64,000 nucleotides of DNA from Dipodascopsis uninucleata var. uninucleata (GCA_030568195.1 JAJLTO010000007.1:310001-374000), one strand, 5' to 3'. Shown: positions 10,742 through 22,566, counted from the stretch's first letter. Notes: a model not told the origin generated them from the sequence alone. Translations and numbers: made by a program.

Positions 10742-12150
10742 CTGAACGGTGACCAGCCCTCTGTTGCTTTCTTATCTACACAAGAACCGTATCCACTGCA
10801 CCCAATACTGAAAATCAGGTAGACTTATGGTATTTCTGTTTTTGTGTGGCAGTGCTCTTCTGCATACGATAGATGTGTCTTATGCTTCTGATTGTGCTGC
10901 TATCCAGTTTTCTCACTGCAATAACTAAACAACAAAGGTTTTCTTGCTAGACGCGGGCGCCTCTTATTAGAGAGCACTGAGTAGTTTCTCGTGCGGCGTA
11001 GCTCTATGTGCTTTAAAGCAATATTTTCACCTACAGAGAAATAATATTCTGTCTATGAGGACAGTTTCATAACGCTCTATTGCTTCTTATACGATCAGAA
11101 GCTGAATTCATATCTAAAAAGTAATATAAAAAGCAGAGATTCTACGATCGGAGTACCTGCAGCTTGCCCGGATTTTATCTCTACGGAAACAATGCGAGCG
11201 GACCAAAACGAATACTGATCCAGTTAAACAGAAGTCGATGTCAAAAAATTTCAGTTGTATTACATACTGTCATCCTTGAAAAGAGGAAAACCGGTCAAGC
11301 TGTCCGGTGACCGCAAATTTATGATTGTCTACCGATCGTGTTTGATTAGTGCCTGCAGAAGGTGATTTACGTTATGTGTCGCTCTTCTTCTTTCTGCACG
11401 CACTCCTTATTCGAGTTCATTTTTATGCTTCCAGATGGGTCATGTCAATGCCAGTCGTAATAGATACCTGTGCCATTATAAGTCTCTGTATGGAGACCAG
11501 ATCCTACATTCTGTAGATCCCTGATAAACTCTTGCGCAGCGTCGAACTGTAAGAGCTACAGTAATCCGCAGTTTCCCGAGTCAAGCATTTCGAGCGCAAT
11601 TTTATTAGAACTCACTGACACCCTTTTCCGCTCTTAAACTCATACACCTTATAATCAGCGAGTGTTTGTTTTCGTTTTTGGCTGTCATCAGCCGAACTTG
11701 CTCTGTTTTCTTAGCCTCCTTGATCCGTTGGAAAGTTCAGGGGAAAATATTAAGCACGCTGGAAAGTTCGTTAATGACAGTAAATGATGACTAAGTTAGA
11801 ATACTACAGCAACATAAGCGATATTGTATTATAGTATAATATAATCTATATTATTAGCTCATCAATACTAGTACGTCTTAGGATATCAAATCACATATAT
11901 GTGATCAACTCACAAATGTCATGTGATTTTTGAGGAGATACAAACAACACCAGCTAATTGCTCTTTTTTCCGCTATTCTCCTAAGCAAGTTTGAACGCCA
12001 TCTTTCTTCTCTTTGCCGCATAAAATATCCTAGAGATCCTTGTGCTCGTATACAGAGCTTGAAAGAGGACTTTAGTGAATAGAGGCAACACAGGTGCTTA
12101 GCGGGGAAAGATTAAGCAGTTGCAGTATTTCAAGAGCGGTTAAGATCACT
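10742..12150. other. Intergenic region between DDT/WHIM and PIB1-like genes
   Basis: A 1.4-kb divergent intergenic region with no convincing ORF. It holds a 16-bp perfect palindrome, ATCACATATATGTGAT (11890-11905), next to an AT-rich stretch (11820-11875). Promoters of both flanking genes should lie here, and the sequence just before 12151 is likely 5' UTR. Confidence 0.55.
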
Positions 12151-13650
12151 ATGGAGGTGACGATTCCGCCGTGGCAGGCGGACTCTGATGCTCTCAACTG
12201 TCCCATCTGTCACCGTCAGTTCACAGTGTTCTATAGGCGGCACCACTGCAGGTGAGTTTATTTTTTTGGTATGGAAATAGGCGGATGTGCACGGGATGGA
12301 ATGGGCGGATGGTATCGTTGATGGCAGCCTGGCTGGGTAGAGCCGGCGATAAGCTGGAAGACGCGGGGCTTTAGGATAACGTTTGAAACCACAGTACGAA
12401 CAGAATATATAAGAGAGAGGAATTTCATTAAAGAAAGAGATGGAGATGTGTGCTTTTAGATAACTGATACTAACTGCGCTTGTGTGAATTTTTACGCTGA
12501 ACTGCTTATCTACAGAATTTGTGGAAGAGTCATATGTGGAAGGTGTTCCGATTCGTATATTCCATATCCTCCAGGCACGTATGTTTTGGCTCCATATCAG
12601 CGAACTGCGGAACCAGCAGGAACGCTTTTGCGAACCTGTGATGATTGTATAAGGGAGCCGGAGTTTGATTCTTCATCAGAAGATGTATCATATTCGTCAT
12701 TCCCGTCGTCATCCCTGACTCGATCACAAACATTGACGTCTCTTTTATATCCACAACGCTCGTCGGCTATGGAACATCATAGTCGTCATTCTTCCCTGTT
12801 TTCTAAAGGTGCCATTATCAGCTCTGGTGGCACATCTGCAGCACCAGCTTACCTCAGCCATTTTGACCCGGCGTCAACCCCGGCGGGATCAAGTTCTCGT
12901 CAAAACAGCAGAGATGGCCGAGGTCACCGTCTTACTAAATCAACATCTTCTAGCAGAGCATTCACGCAATCCGATCGTTTAATGTCGTCATCATCATTTT
13001 CTGCTGCTTCTGGGTCATCATCGCGTGCCTTAGGGCACTACTCTAGGGATGACAGTTCTATCAGATCTTCCTCTAGCGAAACTAAGACTGCTTCAAATCG
13101 GGGTCTCATGTCTGCTTTTCGATTTGTAAAGTACAAAAACGCCAATGGTAATATCAAAAGTAGTCCAACAACTACAGTTCAACCAATCTCGTCAAAATCT
13201 GCGACTGTCGAAATAGCACAGCCAAGTAATGCTCAAATTACAGGTCAGCCTATTCACAGACAGGGATTACGTTTTTTGCAGAGGGAGGATACTACCCTTA
13301 ACAATGCTGAGGATGATGACGACGACGAAGAAGATACTTGTCCAATTTGTTCTTATAAATTGAGCAAACTGGATACTGATGAAGAGCGACAGTCTCATGT
13401 TAATGACTGTTTAAATAACGCTGTATTTTCAGGTTCCCCTGAGCAACAAAGACGAAGGAATAGAATGATTGTTTATAAGTTGCCAGAGTCCCAAGCAGGC
13501 AAGGAATGTGTTATTTGCTTTGAGGAATTTGAGGAAGGAGATTTAGTTGCAAGGCTTGAATGTCTATGTGTTTATCATAGAAAGTGTATTCGAGCTTGGT
13601 TTGACAAGAAGGGTGCCGGAGAGTGCCCAATCCATTCTGTACACAAATGA
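12151..13650 (+). CDS. PIB1: FYVE and RING-type E3 ubiquitin ligase (Pib1-like)
   Basis: Endosomal/vacuolar ubiquitin ligase recruited by PI3P. Two exons (12151-12251, 12516-13650) give 411 residues. Residues 7-60 form a FYVE finger: WQADSDALNCPIC, then the PI3P-binding RRHHCRICG, then ICGRCSD and TCDDCI. The middle is a long Ser/Thr-rich linker. A Cys2/His-Cys motif (CPICSYKL to HVNDC, near residue 308) looks like a small UBZ-type finger. The C-terminus is a RING: CVICFEEF, CLCVYHRKCIRAWF, then CPIH, close to the ZNRF/Pib1 type with its final CP[IE]H. The domain order FYVE-RING equals yeast Pib1 (286 residues); this one is longer because of the linker. Neighbours do not inform its role. Confidence 0.88.
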
Positions 13651-14513
13651 TTTTCAGGATTGGTTGGTCTTATGACCAAATCACAATTATATAAATTCGA
13701 TACCTGCATTCTATTAAAACCAGGTTTTGTTATAACACATGTTGACACACTTTACATGTTGAGTCATCGGACTGTTATTTTGGAAGCAATGCATGTTCTA
13801 TTTGCATTTCATTCTTCGCGGTAGAAGTGCATTGACAGTTCTAGGTGATTTTTTGTTGGAGGAGGTATACATGGTTTCCTCTTAATTTTTTTTTGATCAA
13901 GAATAGACGCATAGCAAGAGAGAATTCGAGACTATTTTCATTTCAGTAGATATTTACGGAGTGCAAGGAAGGAATTTATGCAAATGTCTGTTGTTTAGTC
14001 ATATTTTTGTCAATTGGGTTTCTTTTAATATTCAGCATTTTTCCTTTGTTTCTTTTATATTGCTCGATTTTGTTTAGAAATCATGATGTTTTGTCTTGTT
14101 ATTGTTTACAGCAAGCTAATTCTGTAGCTTTTTTGTTCGTTAGCGTTGACTGTTGCCAATCTGTTTGTCCGCTTAAATACTACAGTAATTCGATTTTCTC
14201 GAAGTGTTGATTTCTCAAAGATCGCGTTTGTTTTGGGTTTCGTGAGGTGATTCACGATTTATTACTTTTTTTCATTGTCTCTTGACGTTTCTCTTTCTAA
14301 TTTCAAGTCGGTTTTGGCATATCGAGAAAGGTCTGATTTCGTTTTTTAGTTCTGTACGTAATGATATTTAATGGAATACAACTCTTCTTTTAACATCGTA
14401 ATGTATCTAGCTATTAACTTTTTCATTTATAGTGAACCTAAATCCGGACGTCGTCAAGCAATTTATATGCTACTTCACTATAATTTGCAGTTTACTAACT
14501 AGAAAATACATGC
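13651..14513. other. Convergent intergenic region (PIB1-like and RPB3 3' ends)
   Basis: This 863-bp T-rich region downstream of both stop codons probably holds 3' UTRs and poly(A) sites. A 67-codon open frame at 14007-14210 has no family resemblance and a composition expected from T-rich DNA, so it is not called. Confidence 0.5.
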
Positions 14514-15644
14514 CTAATAGCCCATTTCGCTATCTTCATCTTTCATAGAAGTAACAATAATTGCTAGTTTCTCTTGTAAAACCCGGATACCTGACAACAC
14601 AATCTCATTTGGAGGAAGCGAACCAACAGCTTCAACATCCATGTAAAATCTTTCTGGTGTAGCATTATAATCAAATGGCTCGTTATCTTTTGGAGGCTCT
14701 TCCCAATCGGCATTTTTGCTCTTGGGCCATTCCTTCTCAGCATCAACCTCAAACCAATACTCCGTGTGCCTTAACTTGTTCCACGGATCATATTCGAAAG
14801 CAATCGCGCTGGCCGGTGACCATTTGGCGTGCTCTTTAGCAATCCCTTTCTTTGCGATACATTTCAGCTTAAGCTCCTGATGTTTTCGTAGCTTGCATAT
14901 TAAAACACCTTTTCCTTCAGTATCTAATTCGTATCACATCGATGTGTTAGCAAGTATAGTGGTATTAAAAGTAACCACATGGATCTTCAAATATCAAGTT
15001 AAGTCAGACATACCATTAATTATAGGAGCACCAATCTTGGGATCTCGACTTCTTGAAACTAGATCTCTCGTGTATACATCCATAGTGGCATCACCAGTAC
15101 ATCGAGCTTCAAGCGTCAACTCTACTGAGCAATTCTCGCAATATTGGTCGCAATCACAATCTCTGGTATTCAGAAGCTTATCCGCATCGGATGAGGCTAA
15201 CGGAATCAGTCCCAATCGATGTGCAATGAATTCATCCGCCAATACTGATGTATTTATTTCGATTTCAACTAAATCAATAGCTATACCAATAACATTAGTC
15301 ATGAACAGTCGGCTCTATTGTTTACAACAATCATCCATCATACGGCAACGAGACAATTTCCAAGCGCCATACAAATCAGGATATCATACCAATTGTAGGG
15401 ATTTCTGCCACCATTACTCGTCGTAGTGAATTAGCGAGACTATAGTAGAATTACTCATTAGAAACGTGTTCCACATGTTGCCTGTCTAACAATATGTCAT
15501 CATTCGTCCTCATCTGTCCTCATCTCATATCTTGAATACATACGCTAAGTCCACATTTGATAGTACGAAATCAACATTATCCCTTGTTGCCTTTCTAATT
15601 GTTACCTGCGGCCGCTGTTGTGCTCCGTCAAGATCGAAATCCAT
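14514..15644 (-). CDS. RPB3: RNA polymerase II subunit Rpb3
   Basis: Alpha-like subunit of RNA polymerase II, which dimerises with Rpb11 to nucleate assembly. Four exons (15644-15544, 15439-15390, 15280-15014, 14923-14514) total 828 nt and give 275 residues, the same as human POLR2C. Signature blocks: [40 protein letters not shown] (alpha motif), [19 protein letters not shown], the zinc-binding Cys cluster [10 protein letters not shown], and [20 protein letters not shown]. The second exon is only 50 nt. The third intron's branch point and acceptor are clear. It converges with PIB1; a small unknown gene lies upstream on the same strand. Confidence 0.96.
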
Positions 15645-15847
15645 TCTTTCTAGTTATGTCGAGATCTCTGTCTCCTGCTGCGTTATGTTTGCTATGGTTC
15701 TTATGAGACTGTATCTGCAAATCACTCTACCTGCATAATTAAGTAGCTAATATACAATAATTCAATCAATTACCACTAATGTAATGCAATATCTCGATAA
15801 TTCTATTCTCCTAGATGAATTTGCGATATATCTTGACCGCGATTCGA

Positions 15848-16184
15848 TTATCGAGTATATTTCACTCTATTCTCTTTTGAAAGATACCAAAATCAATATT
15901 AGCAGATTTGCCCAAAAAAAAAAAGATTTAGTATGCCACAAATCCCTTATTATACTGTCATCACGTGAATGAGGTTTTCTCACTTTATACGCTCCATAGT
16001 TTACACCAAAATGACATAGATATTCCGGTTGGGAGAAATGCTCTTTTCGTATATCATTCGGCGCTAAGATGCCATTACTCCCGTTACGAGTTCTAAAGGC
16101 TAAAAAAATTTCATGATATTTTCTGACAGGAAAATTTAGTCTGGTCGCATATTTAAGTGCAGATAGAAAAGTTTTATCAAGCAT
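15848..16184 (-). CDS. Small protein of unknown function
   Basis: An open frame starts at ATG 16184 (MLDKTFLSALKYATRLNFPV) and runs at least 73 residues through FGVNYGAYKVRKPHS. A possible intron (GTGATG donor at 15964; branch-like GCTAAT and AAG acceptor near 15878) would give about 82 residues ending RVKYTR. Unspliced, the frame continues to 15867 through a run of Phe that looks non-coding. The protein is basic, has no signal peptide or membrane helix, and matches no family I recognise. It is divergent from RPO41 across 228 bp, so a mitochondrial role is conceivable but unproven. The alternative is that it is not a gene. Confidence 0.4.
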
Positions 16185-16412
16185 ATTCGGCGGATATAGT
16201 GCAGAAGTACATCAATCTTCTGTAATATTTATTTCTGCTTTATAGAGCTTGATACATATAGATTTGAAGTACATAAATTTTAAAGAGAGGAAAATACAAT
16301 TAGACGATACAATATTGTTGCCATTTACTGCTACCGGACAAGCTGTCATCTGTCAAGTGACGAATCGTGATTTGTTTATCTCATAATCAGACGAGACTAC
16401 GGTACAGTTGCA

Positions 16413-19400
16413 ATGTTTGTATTAAAGCATGGTCAAAGAACTATAAATAAACGAGCGGGAACCATCTGCTCGCGAAGACAGCAACAATTCTCTAACAAGA
16501 CGAAGTCATTGAATGTGTTTTCCCAGCAAGCTGCTAGTAGGCTGGGCAGTCAGGGAAATGACTTTCCTGAGGCAGCATCTTCGGCAACAACGGCATCGTC
16601 TCTCGTAGAAGGCGGCCGCCAATCACTCAGTCTGGGGCTGAATACGGGACGCTTGATTGTTCTCGATGAGTTCCTTGATGACAAGGCTGGCATTTCTACA
16701 GATCTAAAAAGTCGGAACCAGTACACCCGAAACAAGACGCATATTCTGTCGTTGCTTGATGCACTTATTGTCAATGGTAGTCTCAAGCGAGCTGATAAGA
16801 TTTTGGAAACAGCGCATCATCTTTTAGCTCCAGAGGAGTTTAATCGTATTTGCTCGAATTTTCTCCAAGCTCTAGTGAAGCAGGATCTAGAGGATCATCG
16901 AAACATTTCTTATTCAAGAGAATGGGCACGGGATCTTCTGCAAGTCCGATTCAAAGGCCTACTAGTGCAGGATATTGTTCATGCAATTTTATTGTCGGGA
17001 GCATGTAAAATTACCGATAGCATCGAGGCTGATAAGATTATTAGAGCCGTGCTGAACGATTACATCTCGGAAACGAATCGACCACCTAGAGAGATATTAA
17101 AGTATGTGGACCTTTTTTCCTATAGAGATGTTAGAAGGATCGCACACGTTGGTAAGCTTCCTGAGGAGGATCTTCCATCTCAATTCCGAAAATCTTCGTT
17201 ACCATCATCTGAGGAAGAGAATGTTGGTTCACTGAATGAAGCTGTGAATCGCCACAACCAAAAGGTGGCCAAAGAAATTCTTAGCTCCTTGCCGCCGGAC
17301 GTTGAAAAGCCAGGATTCGACCCGCTCACACCAGTCGATTCTTTTGGTATAAAGCTACTTCGAAATGCATTAGTTGGCGTGGCTGAATCGCAGAGACCTA
17401 CAATTCCTGTGTATTCTAAATCGGAACATGAAGATAATTTCGTTGGTTTCACCAATTTTGAAGAGCAGATCGCTAATCTTCCGGAGGAAGATCAAAAGCG
17501 GTATAGAGAGGCATTTGAAGCTTACAATTATAGTCGTCAATATGCATTAGAAACATTAGTTATTGAGAACGCAAAAGAAAAGTGGAAGTATGATTACGAG
17601 CAAATGAAAGCTCGCGGTGGTGTTCGAACTAGAAATATCAACGAGTATCTCTGGGAATGGTATACAGCTATGCAAGAAAAAGTGGAAGAAGAAATAAATC
17701 GTGTCAGGAAGGTGTCGGAGTTCAAAGCCTCAGAGTCTCGCCAACTATCTGCTTCAGATAAAGCTAGAATTCGGTATGGACCTTATTTGCAACTTCTTGA
17801 TTCAAGAAAGTTATGTGTTATAACTATCTTGGAGCTTCTTAAACTCAATTCTACAGGGGGTATCTCAGAAGGTATGCGTACAGCTCGCGCGGTACTCACC
17901 GTTGGACGAGCGATAGAATCTGAATACAACTCAGAACAATTGATGAGAAAGGAAGCTACGACTATGGGATTTTTCAAGCCAACGAGATCCGTTCTTCAGA
18001 GTAAAACTGAATTTAAGAAAACATTGGCAGCGGCAAAACGAAAAAATGAACAGGGTCATTTCTTTGACTCTTGGAAACCTGACTGGCCGGAAGATATCAA
18101 AGCTGAAATTGGATCTGTTCTCATATCGATTCTCATCCACGTTGCAAAGATATCGGTTTCAGCAACGGATCCTGTCACTGAACAAAGAGTTTCTACTTTA
18201 GTCCCAGCATTCACTCACACCTATCAATTTGCATCTGGTATGAAGCTTGGCGTGATCAAAGTTCACCCAGATTTTGCTACCAAGATCTCGAAGGAACCAG
18301 CAAATGGGGTTCTCCATCCCCAGCAACTTCCTATGCTCGTTAAGCCTGAACCATGGGTTGACTGGAATACTGGTGCTTACAGATTCTCTAAGACTTCTAT
18401 CATGCGAACTAAAGACTCTGCAGAACAAACTGCATATCTAAAAGAAGCATGCCGTAAGAATGACTTACAGCATGTGTATGAAGGTCTAGATGTTCTTGGT
18501 GCCGCAGCATGGGTAATTAATGCTGACGTATTCAAAGTCGTTTCTAAAGTTTGGAATAGCGGGGAGGAGTTCTTGGACATTCCTAAGCGTTTTGAGGGAG
18601 ATATTCCATTTCCTGAAGAGCCTTCACGAGATGCCGATCCTGCGATAAGACGTGATTGGGCACGAAAATGTAAAGCTCTGGTTCATACCTGGCGTACCAG
18701 TCATTCCCAGCGATGTGACATTAATTATAAGCTCGAGATTGCAAGAGCCTTCCTAGGTGAACGAATGTATTTCCCACATAACATTGATTTCCGTGGTCGT
18801 GCATATGCTATTCCACCTCACTTGAATCATTTAGGAAGTGATCTTTGTCGTGGCCTTTTAATGTTTTGGGAAGCCAGACCTTTAGGTGAGCGTGGAATGA
18901 AATGGTTGAAGATCCACCTTGCGAATGTTTGTGGATATGACAAGGCAGACTTTCAGTCACGAGTAGAATATGTAGATAATCACCTAGAAGATATTTTTGA
19001 TTCTGCTGATCATCCGCTTGACGGAAGGAAGTTTTGGATGAAGGCTACTGATCCCTGGCAGGCATTAGCTGCTTGTATGGAACTTACGAGAGCCCTAAGA
19101 TCTCCCGAACCGTTAAAGTATAAATCGAGGCTTCCAGTTCATCAAGATGGCACCTGTAATGGTCTTCAACATTATGCGGCTCTAGGTGGTGATATCGAAG
19201 GTGCACAGCAGGTTAATTTGGAGCCTGGCGAGAAGCCGGCCGATATTTATACTCATGTTGCAAACGGCGTGCAAAATATTGTTCATGAGGACGCACTTAA
19301 GGGAGATCCAATTGCTAAGCTTCTTGATGGTAAGATTGCTCGAAAGGTTGTTAAGCAGTCGGTAATGACAAATGTTTACGGAGTTACTTATGTCGGTGCC

Positions 19401-20645
19401 AGAGCTCAGATCATGGGTCAATTGAAAGATATGCCTGATATTCCAGACGAGGCAATATGGCATAGTGCTGGATATATTACCACTCTGGTGTTCAGAGTCG
19501 TACGAAACATGTTCAGCGGTGCCCACTTGATCCAAGATTGGTTGAGTGAATGTGCTAAGAGAATTTCGCATTCATTTCCTCCAAACTCGTCTCCACAAGA
19601 AGTAGTTGCGAACAAGTGTATGACTTCCGTCGTCTGGACGACGCCTTTGGGTCTTCCAGTTGTTCAGCCATACCGTTCAGTTGTCCGTAAACAAGTCAAT
19701 ACTAATTTGCAATCGGTTTATATATCTGATCCATATGCTATGCAGCCAGTCAATTCGAGGAAGCAAGTCACTGCATTTGCGCCTAACTTTATACATTCTT
19801 TAGATGCTACACATATGCTTATCTCTGCCATGGCCTGTGGTCGTAACGGCCTTACGTTTGCTGCAGTTCATGACTCATACTGGACACATGCTGGTGATGT
19901 AGACAAGATGAATGCAATTCTCCGAGACGCCTTTATTAAATTACATGAAGGTGATCTCATTAGCAGACTCAAAGAAGAATTCGAAATCAGATATACTGGT
20001 TATTTCCAAATTTTAAAGATTCCTAAGAATAGTCCGGAAGCAGCAAAAGTACTGGCTTGGCGAAAAGAGAATAAAAAGTTAACTATACACGATGAAATAA
20101 GCTTGGAAATGAAACGTGACGCTTTATTGAAGTCAGAGGATCCTGTCAAACAAAAACAAGGTTGCGAAATGGTTACTCCACTTAGCTTATTGCACGGCTG
20201 TGATTTTGAAGAACTTTCGAAGCGTATTCCAAAGACTACGTCGAAGCCGGTCGCCTTGGTCAAAGAACGACGTGACGTCGTCAAATCGAACGAAAATGAA
20301 TATGGCGAAAAGACTTCAGATCAACTTATTAGAGAAGCGTTGGGCCTTAGCGACGAAGAAGCAGATGCAATGTTGTCGAGCAATGATGTTCAGTCAGTTG
20401 TTGAAGAAGATTGCTCGTTACTTGACGATGCTGAAGATGGGCTCGAAATTATGAAAGATACCGCAACGGATGATTCTGATCCTATGGAAGCAGATGGTCA
20501 CGATATCGATTCTAGTACAGCATCTTCAAAAGTCAGGTCTATATCTACGATCAAAATTGCATGTCCATTGACTTTTCCTGACGTTCCACCTAAGGGCGAT
20601 TTTGACGTACGTAAGCTACGAAAGAGTTTGTATTTTTTCTCATAG
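16413..20645 (+). CDS. RPO41: Mitochondrial RNA polymerase (T7-type, single subunit)
   Basis: Nuclear-encoded single-subunit polymerase that transcribes mitochondrial DNA. One uninterrupted exon encodes 1410 residues starting with a basic, Gln/Ser-rich presequence. The catalytic core is intact: DFRGRAYAIPPHLNHLG; HQDGTCNGLQHYAALGGD with catalytic Asp912; the motif B helix with Arg977, Lys981 and Tyr989 at T7 spacing (R627, K631, Y639); and VHDSYWTHAGDVD with His1153-Asp1154 (T7 H811-D812). After the palm, about 170 mostly acidic, Lys/Asp/Ser-rich residues (roughly 1205-1380) precede the terminal GDFDVRKLRKSLYFFS, equivalent to the T7 C-terminal foot. N- and C-terminal additions are usual in fungal Rpo41. 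A host gene. Confidence 0.98.
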   Translation: MFVLKHGQRTINKRAGTICSRRQQQFSNKTKSLNVFSQQAASRLGSQGNDFPEAASSATTASSLVEGGRQSLSLGLNTGRLIVLDEFLDDKAGISTDLKSRNQYTRNKTHILSLLDALIVNGSLKRADKILETAHHLLAPEEFNRICSNFLQALVKQDLEDHRNISYSREWARDLLQVRFKGLLVQDIVHAILLSGACKITDSIEADKIIRAVLNDYISETNRPPREILKYVDLFSYRDVRRIAHVGKLPEEDLPSQFRKSSLPSSEEENVGSLNEAVNRHNQKVAKEILSSLPPDVEKPGFDPLTPVDSFGIKLLRNALVGVAESQRPTIPVYSKSEHEDNFVGFTNFEEQIANLPEEDQKRYREAFEAYNYSRQYALETLVIENAKEKWKYDYEQMKARGGVRTRNINEYLWEWYTAMQEKVEEEINRVRKVSEFKASESRQLSASDKARIRYGPYLQLLDSRKLCVITILELLKLNSTGGISEGMRTARAVLTVGRAIESEYNSEQLMRKEATTMGFFKPTRSVLQSKTEFKKTLAAAKRKNEQGHFFDSWKPDWPEDIKAEIGSVLISILIHVAKISVSATDPVTEQRVSTLVPAFTHTYQFASGMKLGVIKVHPDFATKISKEPANGVLHPQQLPMLVKPEPWVDWNTGAYRFSKTSIMRTKDSAEQTAYLKEACRKNDLQHVYEGLDVLGAAAWVINADVFKVVSKVWNSGEEFLDIPKRFEGDIPFPEEPSRDADPAIRRDWARKCKALVHTWRTSHSQRCDINYKLEIARAFLGERMYFPHNIDFRGRAYAIPPHLNHLGSDLCRGLLMFWEARPLGERGMKWLKIHLANVCGYDKADFQSRVEYVDNHLEDIFDSADHPLDGRKFWMKATDPWQALAACMELTRALRSPEPLKYKSRLPVHQDGTCNGLQHYAALGGDIEGAQQVNLEPGEKPADIYTHVANGVQNIVHEDALKGDPIAKLLDGKIARKVVKQSVMTNVYGVTYVGARAQIMGQLKDMPDIPDEAIWHSAGYITTLVFRVVRNMFSGAHLIQDWLSECAKRISHSFPPNSSPQEVVANKCMTSVVWTTPLGLPVVQPYRSVVRKQVNTNLQSVYISDPYAMQPVNSRKQVTAFAPNFIHSLDATHMLISAMACGRNGLTFAAVHDSYWTHAGDVDKMNAILRDAFIKLHEGDLISRLKEEFEIRYTGYFQILKIPKNSPEAAKVLAWRKENKKLTIHDEISLEMKRDALLKSEDPVKQKQGCEMVTPLSLLHGCDFEELSKRIPKTTSKPVALVKERRDVVKSNENEYGEKTSDQLIREALGLSDEEADAMLSSNDVQSVVEEDCSLLDDAEDGLEIMKDTATDDSDPMEADGHDIDSSTASSKVRSISTIKIACPLTFPDVPPKGDFDVRKLRKSLYFFS

Positions 20646-21536
20646 ATGATATGTCGAATTCACACAGCATGATATATCTTCTCTTGAAGTTTTGAATATT
20701 CACTTGGACAAAATATGCTAGTTTTATATTTTTTATTTCAATACAATTTGGGAAAAGGATTTTTTTTGTAAGATACGCACTTGGGTTCTACTGTCTTTAT
20801 TCATCTCATTTTGCCTATCATTCAATGTATCTGGTCAACACTATTGTGCAGTACTCGATACCTTTTTTCGGTCCTTAACATTAAATCTTTTTTATATATC
20901 ATTTACATACATGTTCATATATACAAGAAATGCGAGTACGTTGGTTATATTATTTATACGGAAGTATCTCTCAACTTGTAAAAATTAGTTTAGTTTGTAC
21001 ATAGTTTGGACTTTTCAAAAGAGCTGTAATGAATATTTTAAAAGAAATTGGAGAAGAAACTCAAACAGTGATCTGCTGATATTATAATATTCTTAATGGC
21101 CACGGAATATCGTTTTTCTACATTAGAATGAAATTTCTAACCGCCTCAATTATAATTATCACAGAAGCAGTGCTTGACAAACTCAATAATACTACATCCA
21201 AGAGTAGTACTTGCGCTAATAGAACAACAATACAAAATCGAAAGTTTACATTAAACATAAAATGATATTTAATTATTAAAATAAGTTGTCCGTATACAAA
21301 ACTCACACTTTAGACAATATTCTCTTAAAAAGACCCAGTCCTGGTACCCAATATATATATTGTGCACATGATAAGAAAATATAATATCATCAGCAACATT
21401 GCTGACGCAAAAGAGAAAAGAATCATTGACTCCCCACGCACTGGCATTAAAACGAATTGTGTATATATTTTACTATTTTTATGCCCTGCCTCTACCATAA
21501 GATTTTGTTGGACACTATTCGGACAATTGATTTCAT
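20646..21536. other. Convergent intergenic region (RPO41 and KEI1 3' ends)
   Basis: This 891-bp AT-rich DNA presumably carries 3' UTRs. Open frames of 60-70 codons here (20781-20981, 21118-21306, 21362-21571) look like chance frames in T/A-rich sequence. No gene or repeat is supported. Confidence 0.5.
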
Positions 21537-22566
21537 TTAATAAACCTCAGAGTCAGTCTCGAGAGTGTTGACCATTCGTCCCTTTCCAGCTCGCCTGCCA
21601 CCCATTCTCCAAAAAGAGGAAGCAATGGAAAGTAAAATGAACTGCAATGCTCTGCTATACTTGCCAGTGCCGTTGTCTGGTCTCAAGTCAGACTTTCTCA
21701 CTAGCAGACGTGCAAATCCAAACAAAACAAAGCAAAAATAAATCTTGGCCACCAATGCAAGGACAATGACAGTTATTGAAAGACCTCGTTCAGAGGCAAC
21801 ATTCAAACTGTCGCCTCCGTTATTGTTGCCGTCCTCACTAGTCTTCTCGTCGAAATGTCGGAACCAAGTGACGCTGAAATAAATTGTGAAGGCGACGTTT
21901 GCAAGCATGTCGAAAAAATAGATATACGAGTAGGCTACAACAGGTAATGCATTCTGCTTTCTAATGCTGTGTAAAGCAAACAAAAATGATATAAGTAAAA
22001 TAACAGATAAGACGTTCATTAAGAGCTGTGGTGCTGTTATAGGATGTCCTATATAATATCGTAGTTAGCATAACCATACGATCTACTGAAACCGTTGATA
22101 TTTTCCCATTCCACCCCTCAATGAACAACGACAGGTATCTATTTTCCTCTAAATCTAACAATAAGAACTTCTGTATCTTATCTACAATTTCTCTTTCTTG
22201 CGGTTCATTTCTGTGAAGAATTTTTTAGATATACGATATGTTACATCAATATCGATTGTACCTGACATACTCGAGAAAATCCTTCAACTTCAACGGAGTT
22301 CAAATAACAGACAGCCCGACCCATCCTATCAAGCACCGACGAAAGCATAATACTAACCAGTAACAATAGACAATAATCCGTATATTCCGCTAGCTTTGTT
22401 AGCGATGGCAAACATCGTTATAAGCTCCGCCCCGACCGCGATGGGGACAAAGCCCATGAAATATTTCTATGATGACATTGTTAGTATCTCATTCCAAGAT
22501 CTCTTTACATACAAAAACACAAGTTATCCATCACATTATACTCACGTTTGGAACTATTGAGAACAT
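21537..22566 (-). CDS. KEI1: IPC synthase regulatory subunit Kei1
   Basis: Golgi membrane subunit of inositol-phosphorylceramide synthase, partner of Aur1 in fungal sphingolipid synthesis. Three exons (22566-22546 coding MFSIVPN, 22466-22358, 22048-21537) sum to 642 nt and 213 residues, near yeast Kei1 (221). The diagnostic N-terminus KYFMGFVPIAVGAELITMFA, then NKASGIYGLLSIVTGHP, matches the DUF1753/Kei1 family. Further on come hydrophobic segments VLSVILLISFLFAL, YIYFFDMLANVAFTIYFSVT and VIVLALVAKIYFCFVLFGF, followed by ARLLVRK. It has about four membrane segments and a basic cytosolic tail. The first exon is only 21 nt. It is divergent from RFC5 (363 bp). Confidence 0.9.

Noticed and set aside
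14007-14210. Hydrophobic 67-codon frame after the PIB1-like gene
   Set aside because: T-rich DNA gives Phe/Leu-rich frames by chance. It has no conserved pattern and lies in a convergent 3' region.
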